A program made the position numbers and the translations under genes. Positions 45,701-53,726 of a stretch of 64,000 nucleotides of DNA are shown in pieces; the first letter of the stretch is position 1; each line of letters starts with the position of its first letter. Below the pieces are notes generated by a model that made no database searches, had not been told where the DNA came from, and was given only the letters and a program-made list of their open reading frames with translations. This stretch comes from Rhizobiales bacterium Y(2018). GTDB taxonomy: Bacteria; Pseudomonadota; Alphaproteobacteria; Rhizobiales; Aestuariivirgaceae. The stretch covers positions 124,001-188,000 of the forward strand of contig SCPD01000008.1 of assembly GCA_005502925.1 (NCBI GenBank). The letters are read 5' to 3'.

Positions 45701-45903
45701 CGCCGGAGGCGCAGCTCGCTTTCGAAGGCGGCGACGCGGTCGGCATTCGCGGCGTGCCGATGGCGCGCGACACGGCGCTCGTCGAGGCCAGCCTCGCTCT
45801 GAAGCTCACCGACAGCGTCAGCCTCGGCGCGTCCTATCAGGGCCAGTTCGGCGACGGCGTCAGCGACAATGGCTTCAATGCCAGGTTGGGTATGGAATTC
45901 TAG
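42754..45903 (+). CDS. Autotransporter with beta-strand-repeat passenger
   Basis: The 1049-residue protein has a signal peptide (ending about residue 30 at SPVYA), a glycine- and threonine-rich passenger of beta-helix type, and a C-terminal autotransporter barrel from about residue 778 (GFWMQGFGSWGDWDGD) to the end GMEF. Autotransporter-associated repeats are visible, for example LRKTGDGILTLRNVGN, IKTGKGTLRLYQANTY and VKTGTGMLTLTGD. I use ATG 42754 with GGGGG upstream; the frame extends to 42343 inside the regulator gene. It should be displayed on or released from the cell surface, but I see no protease motif. Confidence 0.9.
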   Translation: MRRIFAGRRHALLASTILGGIAAFTSPVYADKYWDGSGPASNNVVNGGAGTWSNNGFTWTDSSGAANTSWNSGFGDETAIFQGTGGTVTVQGTVGITELQFKVSGYTLSGGTLDLLPASGTESVIDVASGVTTTISTAVSGAAGLRKTGDGILTLRNVGNDYAGGTFIDGGTLQIRMDSNLGAAAGGLTFNGGTLETIETFNTTSTRQVTLNADGTFKIGEDSGLSLQGMVSGDGGLIKTGKGTLRLYQANTYLGGTEVRNGTLVAGATGALGSGTVEVAHDGVPGSGLPVLWFQAASAATPVSAENLDITIGLGDVNFAQHTTAGNAEITLTAGKNGRLNFYGGTAGSATITNNGGTVTFLEGDAGSASISNDGANSRTYFYDNGGAGITTLNTATITNRNGGAVYLQGKTDGGSAEIVNETGGFAYFEGSAKAAGATVKNQAGGSVIVRFQTSDAEIGSLSGDGAVVVGQFSSDLVRLKVGALGLDDVIGGVISAANVGSEFVKTGTGMLTLTGDSSTYTAKTAVEDGILRVNGKLGGALDVRDGGRLEGIGTVGATTVNDGATVAAGNSIGTLKVNGDITFKAGSILEVEATNVPVPVDLIEVTGTAYLQGGLVDVRAADDIYMPFTTYTILTATTGVEGEFANVTDNLAFLDPSLSYDDNNVYLTLARNDIDFASYGRTANQKAASHGIDSLGAGNALYLAFVLLEDDAALIQDTLDQLSGEVHGSLKSTLLADSHFLRDTVTGRLRSMVQSDAGMAVGDSTVEPAADYSVARKSSGFWMQGFGSWGDWDGDGNAAALDRSTGGAIAGVDTLVGGWRLGVAGGYSQTSFDVDDRRSSGDADGYHAAIYAGTNWDKVFLRAGAAYSWTDIATKREITSPIVDELEADYGAGTAQIFGELAYRADFGGLSLEPFANAAYVNLHTGSFSEKGGTAALESKSSSSDSVVTTLGLRPEVRFSLGDMETVATGMIGWQHAFGDVTPEAQLAFEGGDAVGIRGVPMARDTALVEASLALKLTDSVSLGASYQGQFGDGVSDNGFNARLGMEF

Positions 45904-45933
45904 AATATGTGGTGGGTCTAGTTTCGACCTATC

Positions 45934-46036
45934 ACCCTCACCCTGAGGTGGCCGCGAAGCGGCCCTCGAAGGGTCGCTTCATCCTGATGGATGCTTCGAG
46001 GCTCGCTTTCGCTCGCACCTCAGCATGAGGGTTTTT
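45934..46036 (+). terminator. Long imperfect palindromic repeat with terminator
   Basis: Outer arms begin ACCCTCACCCTGAGGTG and end CACCTCAGCATGAGGGT, with further paired CCTCGAAG/CTTCGAGG inside, about 100 bases in all, followed by TTTTT. It resembles intergenic palindromes common in Bradyrhizobium-like genomes. It lies between the autotransporter and converging efflux permease genes and probably terminates the former. Confidence 0.75.
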
Positions 46037-46052
46037 AGAAGGAGGGAAGGTG

Positions 46053-47264
46053 TCACTCGTGGCGCAATGCCTCGATGGGATCGAGCCGCGCGGCGCGGCG
46101 CGCCGGGAAGAAGCCGAAGCCTAAGCCGATGGCGCCTGAAAACAGGAAGGCGAGCACGATGATCGACAGGCTCGGCGCGAAGGGAATGGCGAGGAAATAG
46201 CCGGCTGTGCCGGCCAGCGCGAGGCCGAGCATGATGCCGATGACGCCACCCAGCAGAGCCAGCACCAGCGCCTCGACCAGGAATTGGGTGAGCACCTGGC
46301 GCTCGAGCGCGCCGATGGCGAGGCGGATGCCGATCTCGCGGGTGCGCTCGGTGACCGAAACCAGCATGATGTTCATGATGCCGATGCCGCCGACCAGCAG
46401 GCTGACGCCGGCCACTGCGCTCAACAATCCGGTGAGCAATGTCGAGGTGGAGGTCATGGTCGAGATGATCTGGCTCATGTCGCGCACCGTGAAGGTGTCG
46501 TCTTTGTCGGGACCGACGCGGCGGACCTCGCGCAATATCTGCTCGGTACTGGCGGTGACGGCGGGAATGTCCTCAGCCGTCGCCGCCGATATATAGATGG
46601 TGGGAATGCGGGTGTTACCGGCCAACCGGCGCTGATAGGTGCGCAGCGGCATGACGACCGTGTTGTCCTGGTCGTTGCCGAAAGCGCCTTGCCCCTTGCT
46701 GGCGAGCACGCCGATCACGTCGCAGGAAATGGTGCCGACGCGCATCCTCTTGCCGACGCCGCTGTCGGGTGTGAAGAGGGCGTCCTCGACGCTCTTGCCG
46801 ATGATGCAGACGGCGCTGCCGGATTTGACCTCGCCATCGGTGAAGGGGCGGCCTTGCGCGAAGCTCCAGTCCTGGGCGGTGAAGAATTCGGTGTCCGTCC
46901 CGGTCACCGTGGTGGCGAAGTTGAGCGCGCCATAGATGAGCGTCGCGGCGCGGGTGGCGGAAGGTGCTATGGCGCGCACGCCCGTCAGCTCGGCGCGTAA
47001 TTTCGCCAGCGTGCGGTCGTCGAAGGAGCGGTTCTCCTGGCCGGCGCCGCCGGGGCCGAAAGTATTTCGGCCGGGCTGCACGATCAGGAGATTGCTGCCG
47101 AGCTTGGAGAGATCCTCGGTCACCCGCTGCGTCGTGCCATTGCCGATCGTCACCATGGCGATCACTGCGCCGACGCCGATCACGATGCCGAGCAGCGTCA
47201 GGATCGAGCGCAGCACATTGCGGCGGACCGACAACAGAGCGAGCTTGAAAGCTTCCCACAACAT
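46053..47264 (-). CDS. MacB-type ABC permease
   Basis: The 403-residue protein has one N-terminal membrane helix (ILTLLGIVIGVGAVIAM), a periplasmic MacB-PCD domain and a three-helix FtsX domain (LLSAVAGVSLLVGGIGIMNIMLVSV, ending ARRAARLDPIEALRHE). In E. coli MacB this permease and the ATPase are fused; here they are separate. Its ATG overlaps the ATPase stop by one base. With the adaptor it should form an outward pump for a macrolide, peptide or lipid-like substrate. No outer membrane TolC-type gene is present. Confidence 0.92.
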   Translation of the reverse strand: MLWEAFKLALLSVRRNVLRSILTLLGIVIGVGAVIAMVTIGNGTTQRVTEDLSKLGSNLLIVQPGRNTFGPGGAGQENRSFDDRTLAKLRAELTGVRAIAPSATRAATLIYGALNFATTVTGTDTEFFTAQDWSFAQGRPFTDGEVKSGSAVCIIGKSVEDALFTPDSGVGKRMRVGTISCDVIGVLASKGQGAFGNDQDNTVVMPLRTYQRRLAGNTRIPTIYISAATAEDIPAVTASTEQILREVRRVGPDKDDTFTVRDMSQIISTMTSTSTLLTGLLSAVAGVSLLVGGIGIMNIMLVSVTERTREIGIRLAIGALERQVLTQFLVEALVLALLGGVIGIMLGLALAGTAGYFLAIPFAPSLSIIVLAFLFSGAIGLGFGFFPARRAARLDPIEALRHE

Positions 47265-47968
47265 CAGGCGGCCTCGCGCCGGTGCTCGGACTCGATATGG
47301 CCGTCGAGGAACCGGATGGTGCGGTGGGCGAAGGCGGCCATGTCGGGCTCATGCGTCACCATGATGATGGTGAGGCCGCGCTCGTCATTGAGCCGGGTCA
47401 GAAGCTCCATGATCTCATGGCTGCGGGCAGTGTCGAGATTGCCGGTCGGCTCGTCGGCGAGCAGCACCAATGGATCGGTGACGATGGCGCGGGCGATGGC
47501 GACACGCTGCTGCTGGCCGCCCGACAGCTGGGCCGGGGTGTGATGCTCACGGCCCTCGAGGCCGACGAGCCGCAGAGCCTCGATGGCGCGCTCGTGGCGT
47601 TCATGGCGGGGCGTACCGCGATAGACGAGGGGCAGCTCGATATTCTCGACCGCGGTGGTGCGGGCAAGGAGATTATAGCCCTGGAAGACGAAGCCGAGAA
47701 AATTGCGCCGCAGCAAGGCGCGCTGGTCGCGGCTGAGCGCCGTCACATCGGCGCCGCCGAAGAGGTAACGCCCGGCGGTCGGCTTATCGAGGCAGCCCAG
47801 AATGTTCATCGCGGTCGATTTGCCGGAGCCCGACGGGCCCATTATGGCGAGGAACTCGCCGCGCTCGATCGCGAGATCGACACCCGCCAGCGCTTTGACC
47901 CGGCCGGCGCCTTCGCCATAGATCTTCTGGACCTTCTCGAAGGCGATGAAGGGCTGAAGCTTGGTCAT
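47264..47968 (-). CDS. MacB-type ABC ATPase
   Basis: The 234-residue ATPase belongs to the MacB/LolD family. It has Walker A GPSGSGKST, signature LSGGQQQRVAIARA and Walker B LLADEPTGNLD, plus the H-loop VTHEPDMA. The start overlaps the adaptor stop by four bases and the stop overlaps the permease start, so all three are translated together. Confidence 0.94.
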   Translation of the reverse strand: MTKLQPFIAFEKVQKIYGEGAGRVKALAGVDLAIERGEFLAIMGPSGSGKSTAMNILGCLDKPTAGRYLFGGADVTALSRDQRALLRRNFLGFVFQGYNLLARTTAVENIELPLVYRGTPRHERHERAIEALRLVGLEGREHHTPAQLSGGQQQRVAIARAIVTDPLVLLADEPTGNLDTARSHEIMELLTRLNDERGLTIIMVTHEPDMAAFAHRTIRFLDGHIESEHRREAA

Positions 47969-49242
47969 TGTCCAGCCGAGCGCGAGGTGGTGATCACCGG
48001 ATCGCCGTCCTTGAGATCGCCTTCGATGATCTGGGTGAGCTTGCCGTCGGTGACGCCGGTGGTGACGCTCACCTGCTGCGGCTTGCCGTCCTTGAGGACG
48101 TAGATGCTGCGCTCATTGGCCGGGGTGTCGCGCTTGGGCTCGCCGCGGCCGCCGCGCGGCCTCGGGAAGAAGATGCGGGTCAGATCGAAGCCTGTCTCGG
48201 TACGACGCTGCGGCGGCTGGTAGCGCAAGGCGGCATTGGGCACGGCCAGCGTGTCTTGAACCTTCTGCGTGATGATCTGCGCCGTCGCGGTCATACCGGG
48301 ACGCAGCAACAGCTCGGTATTGTCGACGGTGAGGATGGCTTTGTAGGTGACGACGCCGTCGGTGGTGAGGGGCGAGAATTCGAGCGTCTCGATCTTGGCC
48401 GGGAAGGCCTTGCCCGGATAGGCATCGACGGTGAACTGGGCATCCTGGCCCGCTTTCACCGCGCCGATATCGGCTTCGTCGATATTGGCCTCGACCTGCA
48501 TGCGCTTCAGATCCTCGGCGAGCGTGAAGAGAATCGGCGCCTGGAGCGAGGAGGCAACCGTCTGGCCGGGTTGCACGGCGCGCTTCAGCACAATGCCGTC
48601 GACGGGGGAAACAATGCTCGACTTGCCGATGTCGATCTCCTGCAGCGCGATATCGGCCTTGGCGACCTCGATATCGGCTTCCGCCGAGGCGACGGCAGCG
48701 ATGGCGCTGTCGCGGGTGGCGGTCGCATCGTCGAGAGTCTGGGTGGCGGCGAAGCCTTTCTTGCTCAAGGCGGCCTGGCGCTCATAAGCGAGGCGGCGCT
48801 GCTCCAGCGTCGCCTTGGCGTCGGCGAGTTTGGCCTCGCTGGCGGCGAGCGTCGCCTTGGCGCGACCGAGCTGGGCATTGAGGCGCTTGACGTCGAGTCC
48901 CGCCAGCACATCGCCTTTCTTCACAAGGCTGTTGTTGTCGACATTGACGGTGCGTACGACGCCCGAGATTTCGCTCGAGACATCAACCTGCGTGGTCGGC
49001 TGGACGGTGCCGGTGGCGGTCACCGTGACGGTGAGCGGCGTCATGACCGCAGGCGTCGTGTCATAGACGAATCTGGCGGCTGACGAGTCTGGTGACCCAT
49101 ACCAGTAAGCGAGGCTGCCCAGGGCTGCCGCGCCGATGAGAAAATACACGAATTTCCGGCTCCAACGTTTTGTTTTGGAACGGGAATCAAGGCCTATAGC
49201 GGCCTCGATCTCGGCCGGATCGATGGGTTTTTGCATATTCAT
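47965..49242 (-). CDS. MacA-like periplasmic adaptor
   Basis: The 425-residue membrane fusion protein has an N-terminal membrane helix (FVYFLIGAAALGSLAYWYG, about 30-48), a biotinyl-lipoyl-like domain (TGTVQPTTQVDVSSEISGVV), a coiled-coil hairpin (residues about 125-200, rich in A, K and E) and the adaptor domain (SPVDGIVLKRAVQPGQTV). It should link the inner membrane pump to an outer membrane channel. It is the first gene of the three-gene operon. Confidence 0.92.
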   Translation of the reverse strand: MNMQKPIDPAEIEAAIGLDSRSKTKRWSRKFVYFLIGAAALGSLAYWYGSPDSSAARFVYDTTPAVMTPLTVTVTATGTVQPTTQVDVSSEISGVVRTVNVDNNSLVKKGDVLAGLDVKRLNAQLGRAKATLAASEAKLADAKATLEQRRLAYERQAALSKKGFAATQTLDDATATRDSAIAAVASAEADIEVAKADIALQEIDIGKSSIVSPVDGIVLKRAVQPGQTVASSLQAPILFTLAEDLKRMQVEANIDEADIGAVKAGQDAQFTVDAYPGKAFPAKIETLEFSPLTTDGVVTYKAILTVDNTELLLRPGMTATAQIITQKVQDTLAVPNAALRYQPPQRRTETGFDLTRIFFPRPRGGRGEPKRDTPANERSIYVLKDGKPQQVSVTTGVTDGKLTQIIEGDLKDGDPVITTSRSAGQ

Positions 49243-49379
49243 TCGTCAAACTCGCTCCACGAGAGATAAGACGACTCTGCGTCGGAATTCCGGCGCAAGG
49301 CCCGCCACGCTCCTTCCTTTCTGAAATGTCATTAAGGGATTATGATTCCGCCTCAAACCAAGCAGACACCAGAGGGCCT

Positions 49380-49691
49380 ATGCGCGATTCCCATCTCCAT
49401 TCGGAACGAACTTTGCGGCACTTGCGACGTGAGACGCGTCTGCAGGCCGCGCGTATCGCGTTTCCGGCCATCGGCATCGCCGCCTATTATCTGATCACGT
49501 CGGCGATGCCGATTTTCAATGCCGTGTTCGGCTCATCGGGATTCGAGGTCCCGCAAGAGACAGAGGATGGCTTCACGACCGGCATCCTGCTCACGATCGT
49601 CGCTATTGCTGTCTACTATCTGGCGCTCAGGGCGTTGTGGCGCCTCAAGGTCGTCGAGGCTGCTCACTCGGCCTCTCACCTGAACGCCTAA
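49380..49691 (+). CDS. Small two-helix membrane protein, copy 1
   Basis: The 103-residue protein has an N-terminal charged segment (TLRHLRRETRLQAARI), a hydrophobic helix (AFPAIGIAAYYLITSAM), a polar loop and a second helix (TTGILLTIVAIAVYYLAL), ending LRALWRLKVVEA. ATG 49380 is preceded by AGAGGG; the frame extends to 49326 without support. It is followed 94 bases later by a clear paralogue. I do not recognise the family. Confidence 0.6.
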   Translation: MRDSHLHSERTLRHLRRETRLQAARIAFPAIGIAAYYLITSAMPIFNAVFGSSGFEVPQETEDGFTTGILLTIVAIAVYYLALRALWRLKVVEAAHSASHLNA

Positions 49692-49785
49692 ATCCCGGTC
49701 GCCATTAGGCGCTGCTCTATCCACTTTCTGAGATCTGCAGAAAGGACTATGGTCCTGCTGTGTCGTATCCGCAGCAGAGGAAACC

Positions 49786-50124
49786 ATGCGTGATTATCGA
49801 GAGCATAGGGGACGACCCTTGAAAGAACTGCGGCGTGAAACGCGTTGGCAGGCCCTGTTTATTTCAATACCCGTCACTGGACTCGCGCTGTTTTATCTGC
49901 TTATGGCGGCGGGATTTTATGTGAAACCGCTGGTATTGCTCGGATTGGCTACGCCTTCTGTCTGGGGTCCCCTGCAGGTTTCACCGGCCGTGGAAACCTC
50001 CTTGATGATTGGGTTGCCTATGGCAGTCGCGGCATGCGGGGTATATTTCTTTGCCCTGAGAGTGCTGTGGCGGGTCAAAGTCGGCGAGCCTCTCACGCAC
50101 GTGGACCACTCATATTCCGACTAG
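49786..50124 (+). CDS. Small two-helix membrane protein, copy 2
   Basis: The 112-residue paralogue of the preceding gene shares LKELRRETRWQALFI, PVTGLALFYLLMAAG and ALRVLWRVKVGEPL with its LRHLRRETRLQA...LRALWRLKVVEA counterpart. It has two probable membrane helices around a polar loop. Its stop overlaps the converging EmrB-like gene by four bases. Function is unknown; the conserved ends suggest a structural or regulatory membrane protein. Confidence 0.6.
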   Translation: MRDYREHRGRPLKELRRETRWQALFISIPVTGLALFYLLMAAGFYVKPLVLLGLATPSVWGPLQVSPAVETSLMIGLPMAVAACGVYFFALRVLWRVKVGEPLTHVDHSYSD

Positions 50125-51677
50125 TGCCCACCGCCGGCGGGCGCGCCACGTGGAGCGGGCTTGCGCACCAGAGGCACCAGCAGGACCATCGTCAGGAACA
50201 CCGCGCCCAGAACGAGGAAGACATCTGAGAAGGCCATCACCAGGGACTCCCGGTGCGCCGACTGGGTCATCAGCTTGATCGCCGCCAGCTCGCTGTCGCT
50301 GCCGAGGCGGGGAGTGAAAGCCTGCGTCATGGTCTGAAGCCGCTCGACCGCCGCCTGGCTGCTCCAATTCACCGCCTCATGCAGCCTGGCGATGTGGAGA
50401 TCGGTGCGGTCATTGAGCAGTGTGGTGATGAGGGCGAGGCCGACGGCGCCACCCAGATTGCGGGTGAGGTTGAAGAGGCCGGAGCCGTTCTTGATGAGCT
50501 GCGGCGACAACGTGCCGAGCGCCAGCATCGAAACCGGCACGATCAGCAGCATCAAGGCGACGCCCCGCATGGCCTGGGGAATGAACAATTCGACGAAGGC
50601 CCAGTCCTTGGTGATCGGCACGAGCTCGAGACAGGAGACGCCGAACAGCACCATGCCGAAGCCGACGATCCAGCGCGCATCGAAGCGCTGGGCGAGGCGG
50701 CCGGCGAAAGGCGCTGTCATCATCTGGAACAGGCCGGTGACGAACATCGTCTCACCGATCTGCAGCGAATCGTAGCCACGCACCCGCGCCAGGAAGACCG
50801 GATAGAGATAGACGAGGCCATAGAGGCCGACGCCGATGAAGAAGGAGAACACCGAACCGGTCGCGAAGTTGCGGTCGCCGAAGGTCCTAAGATCGACGAC
50901 CGGCTCCTCGGCGGTGAAGGCGCGCCAGAAGAACAGGACGGCGCCGACGCCCGAGACGATGGCCAGATTGCGCACCGTGTCGTCGCTGAACCAGTCATAT
51001 TGCGGGCCTTCCTCGAGCACATATTCGAGACCACCCAGAAAGGCCGCCAGCGTCACCAGGCCGATATAGTCGAACTTCCGCAGCAGCTTGAAGTCAGGCT
51101 TGTCGAAATCGATGAGGAAATAGGCGGCGGCCGTCACCGCGATGCCCGGCACGACATTGACCAGAAACAGCCAGTGCCAGGAGAACAGATTGGTCAGATA
51201 GCCGCCGACGGTCGGGCCGATGGTCGGCGCCATGGTGGCGATGAGGCCGACCATCGCCGTGACTGAGCCGCGCTTCTGCGGTGAGAATATGGTGAAGGAG
51301 GCGGCGAAGACCGAGGGGATCATGGCGCCGCCGATGAAACCCTGCAGAGCGCGATAGATCATCATCTGGTCGATCGACGTGGCAGTGGCGCAGAGCGCGC
51401 TGGTAAGGGTGAAGCCGCCGGCAGCGATGGCGAAGAGATAACGCGTCGACAGAGCGCGGCTGAGAAAGCCCGACAGCGGGATCATCACCACTTCGGCGAT
51501 GAGATAAGAGGTTTGTACCCAGGAGATCTCAGAGGCGCCGGCGGAGAGGCCGGCCTGGATCTCATTCAGCGACGATGAGACGATCTGGATGTCGAGGATC
51601 GCCATGAACATGCCGACGGCCATGGCGATGAAGGCGAAGAGCCGGCGGCTCGGCATGTTATCAGTGGGGGTGTCCAT
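50121..51677 (-). CDS. DHA2-family (EmrB-like) drug exporter
   Basis: The 518-residue protein has about 14 membrane segments. The first contains MFMAILDIQIVSSSLNEI, and YLIAEVVMIPLSGFLSR and GAMIPSVFAASFTIF follow, as in DHA2/EmrB H+ antiporters. It starts 11 bases after the EmrA-like adaptor, forming a two-gene pump operon divergent from a TetR regulator. Export of hydrophobic or acidic drugs is typical; the substrate here is unknown. Confidence 0.92.
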   Translation of the reverse strand: MDTPTDNMPSRRLFAFIAMAVGMFMAILDIQIVSSSLNEIQAGLSAGASEISWVQTSYLIAEVVMIPLSGFLSRALSTRYLFAIAAGGFTLTSALCATATSIDQMMIYRALQGFIGGAMIPSVFAASFTIFSPQKRGSVTAMVGLIATMAPTIGPTVGGYLTNLFSWHWLFLVNVVPGIAVTAAAYFLIDFDKPDFKLLRKFDYIGLVTLAAFLGGLEYVLEEGPQYDWFSDDTVRNLAIVSGVGAVLFFWRAFTAEEPVVDLRTFGDRNFATGSVFSFFIGVGLYGLVYLYPVFLARVRGYDSLQIGETMFVTGLFQMMTAPFAGRLAQRFDARWIVGFGMVLFGVSCLELVPITKDWAFVELFIPQAMRGVALMLLIVPVSMLALGTLSPQLIKNGSGLFNLTRNLGGAVGLALITTLLNDRTDLHIARLHEAVNWSSQAAVERLQTMTQAFTPRLGSDSELAAIKLMTQSAHRESLVMAFSDVFLVLGAVFLTMVLLVPLVRKPAPRGAPAGGGH

Positions 51678-51688
51678 GGCGTCATGCC

Positions 51689-52849
51689 TTATTTCGCGGC
51701 GACGGTCTTTCCCTTGTCGCGGCTGTCGATCGAGACGACGACCGACATTCCGGGCCTGAGCAGGCTTTCAGCCGCGACACCGGCGGGAACGGCGATACGC
51801 ACCGCGACGCGCTGGGTAACCTTGGTGAAGTTGCCGGTGGCGTTGTCGGGCGGCAGCAGGCTGAACACGGCACCGGAAGCAGGCGCGATGCTGGTCACGG
51901 TGCCGGTCACCGGCGTCTCGTCATAGGCGTCGACCGCGATATGAGCGGGCGCGCCCACATGAATGTCGGCGAGCTGCGTCTCCTTGTAATTGGCATCGAC
52001 ATAGACCTCGCTCAACGGCACCAGCGCCAGGAGACGCTGGCCGGGCGACACATACTGGCCCGACTGCACGGCACGATTGCCGATGACGCCGTCGAAGGGC
52101 GCGCGCACGACTGTGCGCTCGAGATCGAGGTTCTTCTGGGCAAGCGTGTTGTGATCCTGATCCAGAGCGCGCTCGGCCTCGACACGCTGGGCCTGAAGCA
52201 CCGCGACATTGGCGTCGGCAGAGGTGAGGCCCGCCTTGGCGGTTTCGAGCCCGGCTTGCGCCTTTTCCTGATTGGCCTGGGCCTGCTCGAGCGCTTGCTG
52301 GGTGGCGAAGTCGCTCTGCTTCAGGCGCTCGGCACGTTTCAGGTCGGCGCTGGCGAGATCGAGATCGGCCTGAGCCGAGGTGATCTGCGCCTGGGCCTGG
52401 ATGACGGCGGTTCTCGCCGCTTCGATCTGCCGGTCGATGCGGTCGATCGTGGCCTGCTGCGAGGCGATCTGGGCTTGCGCCGTGGCGACCGCCAGGCGTT
52501 CATCGGAATCATCGAGGGTGACGAGGGGATCACCGGCCTTGACCGTGCTGTTGGTCTCGACCGGTACATTCACGACATAGCCGGCGATGCGCGGGGAAAT
52601 GGTGGTGTAGTCCGCCCCCACATAGGCATCGTCGGTCTCGATCTGGAAGCGGCCGACCGTCCACCACTGATGGCCGAAATAGATGGCGGCGGCGCCGGCC
52701 AGTAGCCCGGAAGCGATCAGGGCCAGGCTTTTGCCGCTCCGGCGCTTGGCGGGCGGAGCCGGGGGCGACTCGGTCTTTTCCCGCCGCAAGGCCGGATGGT
52801 CGGTGTCTATCGCTTCGCTTCGGTCGGGCGCCGGGACGATCTTGTTCAT
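51689..52849 (-). CDS. EmrA/HlyD-family membrane fusion protein
   Basis: The 386-residue protein has an N-terminal helix (LALIASGLLAGAAAIYFG, about 44-61), a lipoyl-like half (YTTISPRIAGYVVNVPVE), a long coiled-coil (about 100-220, alanine- and glutamine-rich) and the second half (VVRAPFDGVIGNRAVQSGQYV). It is the adaptor for the EmrB-like pump downstream. The first gene of the operon, it begins 29 bases from a perfect palindromic operator. Confidence 0.93.
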   Translation of the reverse strand: MNKIVPAPDRSEAIDTDHPALRREKTESPPAPPAKRRSGKSLALIASGLLAGAAAIYFGHQWWTVGRFQIETDDAYVGADYTTISPRIAGYVVNVPVETNSTVKAGDPLVTLDDSDERLAVATAQAQIASQQATIDRIDRQIEAARTAVIQAQAQITSAQADLDLASADLKRAERLKQSDFATQQALEQAQANQEKAQAGLETAKAGLTSADANVAVLQAQRVEAERALDQDHNTLAQKNLDLERTVVRAPFDGVIGNRAVQSGQYVSPGQRLLALVPLSEVYVDANYKETQLADIHVGAPAHIAVDAYDETPVTGTVTSIAPASGAVFSLLPPDNATGNFTKVTQRVAVRIAVPAGVAAESLLRPGMSVVVSIDSRDKGKTVAAK

Positions 52850-52877
52850 CGCAGATCCCCAAAACTGGAGGCTCGGA

Positions 52878-52898
52878 TTGACCGAACTGTTCGGTCAA
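52878..52898. promoter_or_regulatory. 21-base perfect palindromic operator, site 1
   Basis: TTGACCGAAC, a central T, and GTTCGGTCAA form a perfect inverted repeat 29 bases upstream of the adaptor start. This is the typical size and symmetry of a TetR-family operator, and the TetR gene lies just beyond. Confidence 0.75.
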
Positions 52899-52946
52899 TG
52901 AGGCTGTGCGGCTTGAAATAGGCCTCCCGAAGTCCTAAATCAAGAT

Positions 52947-52967
52947 CGAACCGAACGGTTCGGTCAA
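52947..52967. promoter_or_regulatory. Second, degenerate copy of the operator
   Basis: CGAACCGAAC, a central G, and GTTCGGTCAA: the right half is identical to site 1 and the left half matches 7 of 10. Its centre is 69 bases from that of site 1, on the TetR-gene side, which fits regulation of both divergent promoters. Confidence 0.65.
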
Positions 52968-53059
52968 ATTTAATCCGGCCGTAAGGCTGCCGCTGGGGTG
53001 GTTTGTGGTATCCTGCGAGTCCCTGAATCACTGCCGGACCGGCCGATGGGAGTTGTGAA

Positions 53060-53707
53060 GTGAGCGTGATGGAACTTGACGGACCGCCCGCCGCCGAATT
53101 GGCGCTAGGGCAGGATCCGCGCAAACGCCGGCAGATCCTGGAAGGGGCCCGCAAGGTGTTCCTGGCCAAAGGTTTCGACGGCGCCAGCATGAACGACATC
53201 GCCAAGGTGGCCGGGGTGTCGAAGGGCACGCTCTATGTCTATTTCGAGAACAAGGAGCGCCTGTTCGTCGATCTCATTGCCGAGGAGAAGCGCGTGGATC
53301 TGTGGGATGTCGTCACCCTCGATCACAGTGACCACGACATTGCCAAGGTGCTCAACCGCTTCGGCAGTGACTTCCTCAAGATCTTGACCAGTCCGTATTA
53401 CATCAGGGCGATGCGGACCGTCTTTTCGATCGTCGAGCGCATGCCGGAGATCGGCGCCGAATATTATGAACGCGGGCCCAAGGTCTGCGCCGGCAAGCTC
53501 GCCGACTATCTCGCGGCGCAGGTGGAGGCAGGGCTGCTCGCGATCGAGGATTGCTCGCTCGCTGCCCAGCAATTCATGGACCTCTCGCAATCGGTGCTGG
53601 TCCGCCGCCAGCTGTTCAATGCGGCGCCGACGCCGAGCGAGGAGGACATCGCCCAGCATGTGGCGCGCGCCGTGACCTTCTTCCTCCGGGTCTACAAGCC
53701 AAGCTGA
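53060..53707 (+). CDS. TetR/AcrR-family regulator
   Basis: The 215-residue repressor has an N-terminal helix-turn-helix (MNDIAKVAGVSKGTLYVYF, about residues 44-62) preceded by KRRQILEGARKVFLAKGF, and a helical ligand-binding C-terminus. A GTG at 53060 has GGGAG 7 bases upstream, so I prefer it to ATG 53069. It is divergent from the EmrAB-like genes, and two palindromes lie between. It probably represses the pump and itself, released by a drug-like ligand. An ETR-like reductase gene follows 19 bases later and may share its control. Confidence 0.9.
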   Translation: MSVMELDGPPAAELALGQDPRKRRQILEGARKVFLAKGFDGASMNDIAKVAGVSKGTLYVYFENKERLFVDLIAEEKRVDLWDVVTLDHSDHDIAKVLNRFGSDFLKILTSPYYIRAMRTVFSIVERMPEIGAEYYERGPKVCAGKLADYLAAQVEAGLLAIEDCSLAAQQFMDLSQSVLVRRQLFNAAPTPSEEDIAQHVARAVTFFLRVYKPS

Positions 53708-53726
53708 CATAACACCGACCGGCTTC

